Below, piece after piece: positions 56,875 to 64,000 of a stretch of 64,000 nucleotides of DNA (the first letter of the stretch is position 1; each line of letters starts with the position of its first letter). A program made the position numbers and the translations under genes. The DNA is taken from the NCBI RefSeq assembly GCF_014695725.1, contig NZ_JACJOU010000013.1, forward strand, positions 310,001-374,000, read 5' to 3'. This DNA is from Microcoleus sp. FACHB-672. GTDB lineage: Bacteria > Cyanobacteriota > Cyanobacteriia > Cyanobacteriales > Oscillatoriaceae. Below the pieces are notes generated by a model. The model was not told the DNA's origin, did no database searches, and worked only from the letters and a program-made list of their open reading frames with translations.

Positions 56875-57903
56875 ATGAGAAAATTTGCAGGATTGGCCGT
56901 GCTTGGGTCTGTAATGACGTTTCCCGCTTGGACAGCTCAACCCCTCGCGGTCGCTTACCCACCGGCTGTCCTCCATGCCAAAGCACAGATGCCGGTGAAT
57001 ACTTTGGCGCTTGAACACAAAGCAACAGGCGATCTGATCGCCAGTTTACCGCAGCAGCGAGGAGAAAATCTGTTTAATTTACCTCAGGAAGTTGCCAAGA
57101 CGCAAAGTGGAGTCCGCTTCCGGGAAGTGATGCAGTATGCGATAGGGCAAAATTTGTCTCAGCGTCCGATGGGAGAGATTATCCAAACAATAGCCGAGCA
57201 ATTTGTTGGCACTCCTTACGCCGCCGGTTTGTTAGATAAGTCTAACCAAGAAACGCTTGTTTTATCCCTTGAGGGGTTTGACTGCGTGCTATTTATCGAA
57301 ACTGTGCTGGCGATGGCGCGGGGTGTGGCGTTGCAAGATTATTCTTACCAAAGTTTTGCCGGCCACATTCAGAATCAGCGATACCGCAATGGTGAAATGA
57401 ATGGCTATTGCAGTCGGCTACATTATTTTTCCGAGTGGATAGCAGACAACCAAAAACGCGGAGGCGTTCAAAATTTGACCCAAAGTTTTGGGGGAATTCC
57501 CTTAAATAACCAACTAAATTTTATGAGCCAACATCGAAGCAGTTATCTGCAACTTGCTAACGATGATGAAGCTTATGAGTGTATTGTCGGCATGGAAGCA
57601 AATCTTGCTCAACTTAAAGTGGATTACATTCCCAAAAACGAGATCCATACGGTCTATAGCCGGCTGCTACCGGGAGACGTTGTAGCCATAGCAACCGAGG
57701 TGGAAGGACTGGATGTAACGCACACTGGCCTCGTTTACCAGAATTCTGATGGCAGTATTGGGTTTATTCATGCTTCTCCAAGTGGAGAAGTGAAAATAGC
57801 TCGTGATTTACAAGCTTATGTCGAAGCTGTCGAAAGTACGGTTGGCGTTATATTAGCGCGTCCTGCTGACTCACGGCAAACAGCTTCCCGTCAAGCATTT
57901 TAG
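56875..57903 (+). CDS. DUF1460 exported amidase-like protein
   Basis: A 342-aa protein from the ATG at 56875, where a signal peptide starts (MRKFAGLAVLGSVMTFPAWT ... LAVA). The DUF1460 domain contains the likely nucleophile Cys in LEGFDCVLFIET, preceded by FVGTPYAAGLLD. Later elements are YCSRLHYFSEWI and VTHTGLVYQN (His) ... GFIHASPSGEVK. The family has an NlpC/P60-like fold and is considered an N-acetylmuramoyl-L-alanine amidase. It probably cuts murein in the periplasm. An AmiC-type amidase gene follows. Confidence 0.88.
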   Translation: MRKFAGLAVLGSVMTFPAWTAQPLAVAYPPAVLHAKAQMPVNTLALEHKATGDLIASLPQQRGENLFNLPQEVAKTQSGVRFREVMQYAIGQNLSQRPMGEIIQTIAEQFVGTPYAAGLLDKSNQETLVLSLEGFDCVLFIETVLAMARGVALQDYSYQSFAGHIQNQRYRNGEMNGYCSRLHYFSEWIADNQKRGGVQNLTQSFGGIPLNNQLNFMSQHRSSYLQLANDDEAYECIVGMEANLAQLKVDYIPKNEIHTVYSRLLPGDVVAIATEVEGLDVTHTGLVYQNSDGSIGFIHASPSGEVKIARDLQAYVEAVESTVGVILARPADSRQTASRQAF

Positions 57904-58434
57904 CTTTTAGACGACGAGCTGAAGACCGCCGCACTTTTTAACAGGATGGAAAATTTTAGCGTTTGGGAAGCTTTTAAATAGTTTCAATTTGGCGCTGCTA
58001 ATCAGCGATTTGAACGCTTTTAATTGCCAAGATTCAAAAGAATTAGAGCAATGCAAAATAAGCATTCATTTATTGATGGGCCGACATTAACTATGTTTAA
58101 ATAAAGAAATAAGTTTATATTCTGAAGCTTGATGCACCAATTAAAAAATCTTTTTTTAAAGTTAAAAAAATAATAGCCATTCTAACAGACAAATTACAAG
58201 AAAATTGAGCTAAAATAAATTTAGTTGAGTAAGTTTACTTTTCAATAATTAGATTGATTTTAGGGAGAATTATTTGAATAAAATGATTTTAGCTGACTGC
58301 TCCCTAAAAAAAACAAAATTTCCACGTTTTAAGGAGAAATAGAAAAAAATCTGCTGCTGCCCGAACAGAAAATGGGATAGCATGAAAAACAGCAATTATG
58401 AAATAGGGTATCGCTGCAATAATGGAAATTTATT
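57904..58434. other. Long AT-rich intergenic region
   Basis: About 530 bp, markedly A/T-rich with A runs (around 58140-58340), upstream of the amidase. No gene, terminator or repeat could be supported. Confidence 0.45.
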
Positions 58435-60192
58435 ATGAATAAAATATTAGGACTGCTGACATTAGGTTCTGTGATGGTAATATCATCTTCCGCTCGCGCA
58501 GATCAACTGCTATTTGTAGCCTATCCACCCCAAAATCATACAACCACCTCAGATAAGATATTCTTGATTGGCACCGCGCCGCCGGCGGGAGAAGTTGCGA
58601 TTAACGGTCAGAAAATTGAGCGTAGTCAGGCCGGCCATTTTGCTCCCAGTTTCCCTCTCCAGCTCGGCGAGAATGTGTTTACATTGCGCTACGAAAACCA
58701 ACAAATGCAAATTAAGGTAACGCGGACATTAGGCGGGCCGCAGGTGCCCGAAAAAGTGGGGTTTGCGGAAGGTTCCCTCACCCCTGCTGCAAACGTTGCC
58801 AGAATGCCGGGAGAGTTGATTTGTTTTAGTGCTGTCGCGCCGGCAAATGCTGAGGTTTCCGTCCAGCTCGGCAAGCTGAAGTTTCCCCTAAGTTCCCAAC
58901 CCCTAACCACCACTTTGGCACCGAATTCAGCGGTTTTAACCGGCCAAAATGAGCCGATAGCCCGATCAGCGGGACAGTATCAGGGTTGTATTGCAGCACC
59001 GGCAACAGTGGGAAATTGGGGGCAACCGAAATTCCTGCTAACCCTTAATGGTCAGACAATCTCCGAACAAGGGCCAGGAACCATTAGAATTCTGTCGCCT
59101 GGACAACTGGCAACCGCCCAAGTATCTGCTGATGCCGGCGTCGCCAGAACAGGACCGAGTAGCGATTTTTCTCGCCTGACGCCCCTGCCAAAAGGCACGC
59201 AGGCGGCCATTACAGGTCGTGAGGGCGAATGGTTGCTACTCGACTATGGCGGTTGGATCAAGAGTGAAGAAACGCGGATTATTGAAGGTTCAGTCCCGCC
59301 GAAATCGCTGATTCGCGGGGTGACTTCCCGCGAGGTTGAGAATTGGACAGAGGTGCTGTTCCCCCTGCAAGTGCCGGTGCCGGTGAATGTGCAGCAAGGT
59401 AACCGTAGTTTAACGCTGACGCTGTACAATACCACTGCCCAAACGGATACAATTCGCCTCGGCGATAACCCAGTGATTTCCCGCTTTGAGTGGCAGCAAG
59501 CGGTTCCCGGACAAGTGCAGTATACGTTTAATTTCAAAAGCCAGCAGCAGTGGGGCTACAAGCTAAGGTATGAAGGCACGACGCTGGTGCTGTCTTTGCG
59601 AAATCCACCGCCGGATCTTCCTAGTAATCAGCCGCTTGCCGGTGTCCGAATTCTTCTTGATCCCGGACATGGCAGCCCAAATGATATGGGTTCTAGGGGA
59701 CCAACCGGCTATCCCGAAAAAGATGTCACTTTAGTGGTGTCAAAACTGTTGCGAGATGAATTAGTAAAGCGCGGTGCAACGGTGTATATGACCCGCGAGG
59801 GAGATGAAGATTTATACCCTCAAGATCGGGTGGGTATGATTGAACAGCAAGAGCCAAATATTGCGCTCAGCATTCACTACAATGCTTTGCCTGATAGCGG
59901 TGATGCGATGAAGACGAAAGGCGTCGGCACGTTTTGGTATCATCCCCAAGCCCAACCTTTAGCAGTGTTTTTGCATGACTATTTAGTGCAAAGGTTAAAG
60001 CGGCCTTCCTATGGCGTGTTTTGGAACAACTTAGCCCTAACCCGTCCTACGGTTACCCCATCTGTTTTGCTGGAATTGGGGTTTATGATTAATCCCGAAG
60101 AATTTGAGTGGATTGTCAATCCGGAAGAACAAAAAAGATTAGCAAGTACCTTGGCGGATGGGATCAGTAAATGGGTTGACAGAAGTCAATAA
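58435..60192 (+). CDS. N-acetylmuramoyl-L-alanine amidase (AmiC/Amidase_3) with SH3-like domain
   Basis: A 585-aa protein. A signal peptide (MNKILGLLTLGSVMVISSSA) is followed by an Ig-like/AMIN-like beta region (FVAYPPQNHTTTSDKIFLIG). A bacterial SH3-like stretch (about 230-285: ARTGPSSDFSRLTPLPKGTQ, EGEWLLLDYGGWI) comes next. The C-terminal Amidase_3 domain (about 403-582) has Zn ligands His in LDPGHG, Glu in GYPEKDV and His in LSIHYN, with catalytic Glu in LLELGFM. It cleaves the lactyl-amide bond of murein. It shares the YPP-type region after the signal with the preceding gene. Confidence 0.94.
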   Translation: MNKILGLLTLGSVMVISSSARADQLLFVAYPPQNHTTTSDKIFLIGTAPPAGEVAINGQKIERSQAGHFAPSFPLQLGENVFTLRYENQQMQIKVTRTLGGPQVPEKVGFAEGSLTPAANVARMPGELICFSAVAPANAEVSVQLGKLKFPLSSQPLTTTLAPNSAVLTGQNEPIARSAGQYQGCIAAPATVGNWGQPKFLLTLNGQTISEQGPGTIRILSPGQLATAQVSADAGVARTGPSSDFSRLTPLPKGTQAAITGREGEWLLLDYGGWIKSEETRIIEGSVPPKSLIRGVTSREVENWTEVLFPLQVPVPVNVQQGNRSLTLTLYNTTAQTDTIRLGDNPVISRFEWQQAVPGQVQYTFNFKSQQQWGYKLRYEGTTLVLSLRNPPPDLPSNQPLAGVRILLDPGHGSPNDMGSRGPTGYPEKDVTLVVSKLLRDELVKRGATVYMTREGDEDLYPQDRVGMIEQQEPNIALSIHYNALPDSGDAMKTKGVGTFWYHPQAQPLAVFLHDYLVQRLKRPSYGVFWNNLALTRPTVTPSVLLELGFMINPEEFEWIVNPEEQKRLASTLADGISKWVDRSQ

Positions 60193-60372
60193 AAGTTAAA
60201 TTTCTTCAGTCTTTAAGGGCGTTGGCAACCCATTGGTTTCGCAGATTAATTAACTTGAGGGGCGGGCATTTCGTCTGCCCTGCACCTGTCAAACCGGCCT
60301 TCTGCTTGCGGTATTTTCAAAAACTGCAAGGTTTTGTAAAAATTATCAGAAATCTCTGCTTGCACCGAATTC

Positions 60373-61401
60373 TTACTTAGAGTTGACGGGGGGATTTTTC
60401 AAGTTCCAAATAGGAAGCTTATTCACTTCTTCAATCGTTACATCTACATAGGTGACGCTGCTTTCTTGAAGAGGATATTCACCAAAATAACCTTTCTCAC
60501 CATCATGAGCGTGTGTGCCGATTATGTGAGCTTTATAATCGCCGGCTAGACGTGCTTGATTGAAAGGTGATCCTACATTCCCATACCACCGCGATGGAAA
60601 TACAATACTGCCGATATTGTCAATCCAGTCTTGCCGGCCTTGAAGATGATAGACTTGATCAGCCGCCTCAAATCCATTCGTTCCATTAAAAACACCCCCA
60701 ATAGAAACCACAGAAATCTGTGCGTTTAACCACTGGTTAAGATAGGGGGCTGCACCCAGAGCAACTTGCACACCGCCGCTTGTTCCAATTAATACAATGT
60801 TGAGTGGTTTATCGGAGGAAGTCGGTAGTGATTGCTTGGCTTTCATCCGCTCAATAATTGCTGTGGCAATTCCTTGATTGTAAACAGGGCCATAGCGCGG
60901 ATCAACAGAAATTGCAAATCGCCAAAGATTGCGAATTTTAACTAAAATATCTCCAATTGTTCGCCAGCCTTTAGCATTATTTGCAAAGCGCCATACTGGC
61001 CCAAACAGTCGCTGCCCCCCTAAACTTTGATTAGAGGCTGAATAAGGAAAAACATCTGAAACCGCAACGCAATTAGGATGCTTCTGCACTAAACGATTTA
61101 AAAAAGTTTCTTCTCCAGGGGTTAATTCATCTGCAGAAAAATCCCCCACTCCAGGCAAAAAGATAATATAACAGTTTACCTTTGCCAGTTTTGCCGCAGC
61201 ATTTGAACCATTGCCGGCAGGTAACTGTTTCAGCCGGTTTTTCCGCAAACCGATAATTTCAGCCCCTTGATCCAGCCACCATACCAGCGTTCCCACCGGC
61301 GCAAAGAATCCCCAAACTAGCAAAATAATTCCTGCCAGGATCAGTAGATTCAAGGTTCCACCCCTAAACCAGCGAAGTATCTGACCAATTAACTGCAGCA
61401 T
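60373..61401 (-). CDS. Membrane-anchored alpha/beta-hydrolase-like protein
   Basis: A 342-aa protein with one or two N-terminal hydrophobic segments (about 18-42: LNLLILAGIILLVWGFF). The soluble part contains IVLIGTSGGVQVALGAA, a GxSxG-type nucleophile elbow (GTSGG), and an early FLPGVGDFSADEL strand-loop. The catalytic acid/His cannot be assigned with certainty. A late HAHDGEKG is a candidate. Function unknown; lipase/esterase activity is inference. Convergent with the amidase gene. Confidence 0.72.
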   Translation of the reverse strand: MLQLIGQILRWFRGGTLNLLILAGIILLVWGFFAPVGTLVWWLDQGAEIIGLRKNRLKQLPAGNGSNAAAKLAKVNCYIIFLPGVGDFSADELTPGEETFLNRLVQKHPNCVAVSDVFPYSASNQSLGGQRLFGPVWRFANNAKGWRTIGDILVKIRNLWRFAISVDPRYGPVYNQGIATAIIERMKAKQSLPTSSDKPLNIVLIGTSGGVQVALGAAPYLNQWLNAQISVVSIGGVFNGTNGFEAADQVYHLQGRQDWIDNIGSIVFPSRWYGNVGSPFNQARLAGDYKAHIIGTHAHDGEKGYFGEYPLQESSVTYVDVTIEEVNKLPIWNLKNPPVNSK

Positions 61402-61540
61402 TTAATCAGGTTGAGGTAAAGAATAGAATTTTGTCAAGCCCTGCACGCCAGCAAAATTTTTTGAACTTTTTGTGGTAGGTTTCTCTATGAAATAGTATTT
61501 TATCAAAGTTGCGATTAACTAAGAGGAGAAAAAAGGCAGC

Positions 61541-62107
61541 GTGAGTGGCAAAGACTCAAAAAGAAGTTTATGGGCGACGCTTAGGAGTGCACTAACATTG
61601 GATGCCAATTTCTATGAGAATGCTCCGATCACTCCTGCAACCACCCAGATAGCCAGAACGATTGTTATCTTAGCAGCACTATCTCATGTGCTGGGTAGCT
61701 TCGTGATCTTATTGATTAACTTGGCCAAGCCTTCTATCCTAGTTCTAGCACTTTTGATAGACGGCCTCAGCATTATAGGAGGCTACTATTTTTGGACGTT
61801 TACTATTTCAAAAATCGGGCAATGGCTAAAACCCAATCACGTCACCTACAGAGATTTGCTGATTCCTATTGGCTTTGCCTATGCTCCCCAAGTGCTCAAT
61901 TTCTTAACATTAATTCCTTTACTGGGACGCCCCATTGAGTTAATCCTAGCCGTATGGAGTTTGTTAGCTGTCATTGTTGCAGTCCGCCAAGGTTTAGATA
62001 TCAAGACTCGTTGGGCTGCATCGATTTGTTTAGTAGGCTGGCCTATCATTCAAATAGCAATTGGCTTTGTTCAAGTGCTTGAGCAAAATTTGGTAACGCA
62101 TTTCTAG
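61541..62107 (+). CDS. Yip1-family membrane protein
   Basis: A 188-aa protein starting at GTG 61541 with AAGAGGAGAA upstream. About five membrane helices follow a short polar head (LWATLRSALTLDANFYENA, TPATTQIARTIVILAALSHVLG). The Yip1-like pattern is clear (LLIPIGFAYAPQVLNFLTLIPLLG, GLDIKTRWAASICLVGW). Bacterial Yip1 proteins are of unknown function. It is 87 bp upstream of the antiporter gene. Confidence 0.85.
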   Translation: MSGKDSKRSLWATLRSALTLDANFYENAPITPATTQIARTIVILAALSHVLGSFVILLINLAKPSILVLALLIDGLSIIGGYYFWTFTISKIGQWLKPNHVTYRDLLIPIGFAYAPQVLNFLTLIPLLGRPIELILAVWSLLAVIVAVRQGLDIKTRWAASICLVGWPIIQIAIGFVQVLEQNLVTHF

Positions 62108-62194
62108 TCAAAATATCCAAATTTTAAAAGCCTATAACATTGCTTTCTAAGTCAATACGCTGGGTATAAAAATTAGTTAACCAGAGAGGCATTT

Positions 62195-63769
62195 ATGGCG
62201 GTAGAAACTCTTGCTGAACATAGCGCAATTTCTACAAATTTAAAGCAATTTCTGCTCGTTCTTTCTGTTTCCCTGAGTGTGGCAACTCTCCCACAAGTTT
62301 TCAGTTGGTTTCGCAATATTCCCTACACTTTATTACTGGTGATTGTCGGGCTAGGGTTGGCATTGGTTGATGTGCGATTAGTTGACCTCTCACCTCAACT
62401 GATTCTTTCAATCTTTTTACCACCACTGTTATTTGAAGCGGCTTGGAATTTGAAATGGTCTGGGTTAAAGCAGAATTTAGTGCCGGTGACTTTGTTTGCA
62501 GTTTTCGGCGTGATTATTTCGATTGTTGGAATTGCTTTCGGCATTAATAAATTAGCAGGAGTCCCCCTAGCAACCGCTTTATTAGTCGGTGCTAGTTTGT
62601 CCGCAACTGACCCCGTTTCAGTTGTCGCCCTCTTACGAGAACTCGGCGCACCCAAACGCATCAGCACTGTAATGGAAGGAGAGAGTTTATTTAATGATGG
62701 TGTTGCAGTTGTTGCTTTTAGTTTGCTAGTCGGAATTCCTTTAGGAATCCAAGAATTTGATGTTCAAACGAGCATTGTTAAATTTTTCGTTTTTGTAGGA
62801 ATTGGCCTTGGCGTGGGAGGATTGATTGGGTTTGGAATTTCCTACCTAACCCAGCGATTTGACTTACCTTTAGTGGAACAATCTTTAACGTTGGTTTCTG
62901 CGTATGGCACCTATATTATTACCGAAGAATGTGGGGGTTCTGGGGTAATTGGTGTTGTCACAGTTGGGTTGATATTAGGCAATTTTGGCTCTCGAATTGG
63001 TATGAATCCGCGAACGCGAGTCATTGTCAGTGAGTTTTGGGATTTTCTTGCCTTTTTCGTTAATTCTATTGTATTTTTGCTGATTGGAGATCAAATTCAC
63101 TTTTCCAGTTTAATCAATAATTTTGGCTCGATTGCGATTACAATTGCCGCTGTGATTTTAACGCGAGCAATTGCTATCTATAGTTTAGGAAATTTGAGTA
63201 ACGCAATTGCGAATTCAGAAATTAACTGGAAAGAGCAAACTGTTTTGTGGTGGGGAGGTTTAAGGGGTTCTGTTTCTATTGCCCTCGCTTTGAGCGTACC
63301 CATCGCTGTACAAGGACGAGAAGAAATTATTGCTATCGTATTTGGAGTGGTGCTTTTTACGCTTTTAGTACAAGGTTTAACAACGAAACCATTACTAGAA
63401 ATTCTGAAGCTTTTAGGGGATGAACCTTTGCGTCAAAAATACCGAGAAGTTTTGGCGCGTCGAGTGGCACTCATGCGTGTTATGGATCGCCTTCAGGAAG
63501 TAGATAAACGTCCAGAAATTGAGCCAGAATTTTATCGATATCAAACGGCTTTAGTTCAAGGTCAACTTAACGATTTGCAAGAAGAAATTAACGAATTGCG
63601 TCAGCAAAACTCCCAAATGCGAGAGTATGCAATTGAACAGTTGCGAGAGGAATTGTTAGCGATTGAAGCTGACACCTATGCGGAGTTTGTTCGAGCCGGC
63701 CAATTAAATAATGAACTTTCTCCTTTCTTGCAAGAAATCCTTAGTTCAGGGGATGAAAATAAAGGTTAA
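62195..63769 (+). CDS. Na+/H+ antiporter, CPA1 (NhaP) family
   Basis: A 524-aa protein with about 12 membrane helices. Diagnostic motifs are SATDPVSVVALLRELG (ion-binding Asp), EGESLFNDGVAVV and WWGGLRGSVSIALALS. A C-terminal cytoplasmic helical tail (about 410-520) contains a coiled coil (LNDLQEEINELRQQNSQM), probably regulatory. It exchanges Na+ or K+ for protons at the cytoplasmic or thylakoid membrane. A ribosome site (GAGAGGC) precedes the ATG. Confidence 0.94.
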   Translation: MAVETLAEHSAISTNLKQFLLVLSVSLSVATLPQVFSWFRNIPYTLLLVIVGLGLALVDVRLVDLSPQLILSIFLPPLLFEAAWNLKWSGLKQNLVPVTLFAVFGVIISIVGIAFGINKLAGVPLATALLVGASLSATDPVSVVALLRELGAPKRISTVMEGESLFNDGVAVVAFSLLVGIPLGIQEFDVQTSIVKFFVFVGIGLGVGGLIGFGISYLTQRFDLPLVEQSLTLVSAYGTYIITEECGGSGVIGVVTVGLILGNFGSRIGMNPRTRVIVSEFWDFLAFFVNSIVFLLIGDQIHFSSLINNFGSIAITIAAVILTRAIAIYSLGNLSNAIANSEINWKEQTVLWWGGLRGSVSIALALSVPIAVQGREEIIAIVFGVVLFTLLVQGLTTKPLLEILKLLGDEPLRQKYREVLARRVALMRVMDRLQEVDKRPEIEPEFYRYQTALVQGQLNDLQEEINELRQQNSQMREYAIEQLREELLAIEADTYAEFVRAGQLNNELSPFLQEILSSGDENKG

Positions 63770-63858
63770 ATCTTCACGGTGAATTTTCTTGGGGCACTTG
63801 CCCCACTCCCCCTTAAGTTAAACTAATCATAATTAGACTCTTTCCTGGGTAGCCGGCT

Positions 63859-64000
63859 ATGTCTGTTGCTAAAGATATCGACACCCCAGAAAACATTCCC
63901 CAAGATGTTATCTTTCCACCCGGTGATTTATATAGCGACGAACCGCAATTGGAAACTTATCTGCATTTGCAGCAGATGATGCTGCTGATAAAATGTCTTG
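63859..64000 (+). CDS. Uma2-family protein, 5' end only (cut by window edge)
   Basis: Forty-seven codons from the ATG at 63859: MSVAKDIDTPENIPQDVIF, then PPGDLYSDEPQLETYLHLQQ. This opening is characteristic of Uma2 (DUF820) proteins, whose PD-(D/E)xK core would follow outside the window. Confidence 0.8.
   Translation, partial: MSVAKDIDTPENIPQDVIFPPGDLYSDEPQLETYLHLQQMMLLIKCL

Overview
The window is chromosomal DNA of a phycobilisome-containing, probably filamentous, cyanobacterium. Marker genes are the phycobilisome rod-core linker cpcG, the bilin lyase cpcS, the phycobilisome-degradation protein nblA and glgC. Further support comes from S-layer/haemagglutinin-type two-partner-secretion (TPS) exoproteins next to CHAT, DUF928 and CHASE2 genes, heptamer-type intergenic repeats, and heavy use of CCGGC-containing words in genes and spacers. 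The species cannot be fixed from sequence alone.

Layout. 1-9 kb: a membrane GTPase (cut by the left edge), a DUF937-like protein, an FHA-fused class A penicillin-binding protein, an AT-rich Coq4-family gene, then lspA, bioY and bioB on the minus strand. 9-17 kb: an orphan pstB, a solitary IS630-type HTH protein, and a phycobilisome locus (nblA divergent from cpcS, an HExxH protein coupled to cpcS, then cpcG). These are followed by an RluA-family pseudouridine synthase, a Uma2 nuclease and an ABC ATPase. 17-28 kb: a fasciclin protein, a GH13 amylase, two decayed remnants (one Trypco1-like), glgC, a P-loop kinase, a DnaJ protein, a PLD-like exoprotein and an M16 peptidase pair.

28-48 kb is the most distinctive block. 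Three paralogous TPS exoproteins run head to tail into a secreted TPR-CHAT protease-like protein (8-nt overlap), then a DUF928 protein and two paralogous CHASE2 receptors. One receptor has a PAS-adenylate cyclase output and the other a GGDEF output. A convergent subtilase with a P domain follows. The likely theme is export, maturation and signalling at the cell surface. Each mature TPS protein has exactly two cysteines, both in a shared C-terminal cap. No TpsB porin gene is present in the window.

48-64 kb: a TPR-like exoprotein, the BolA/CGFS-glutaredoxin pair, a frameshifted GNAT, and a solitary reverse transcriptase of the Abi/unknown-group (defence) type. The end of the reverse transcriptase gene cuts into a dead HigB-like toxin gene. 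Then come a cyanobacterial small protein, an OmpR-type regulator, pyrG, a DUF1460 protein with an AmiC-type amidase, a membrane-anchored hydrolase, a Yip1 protein, a Na+/H+ antiporter and the start of another Uma2 gene. No rRNA, tRNA, CRISPR array or complete insertion sequence was recognised.
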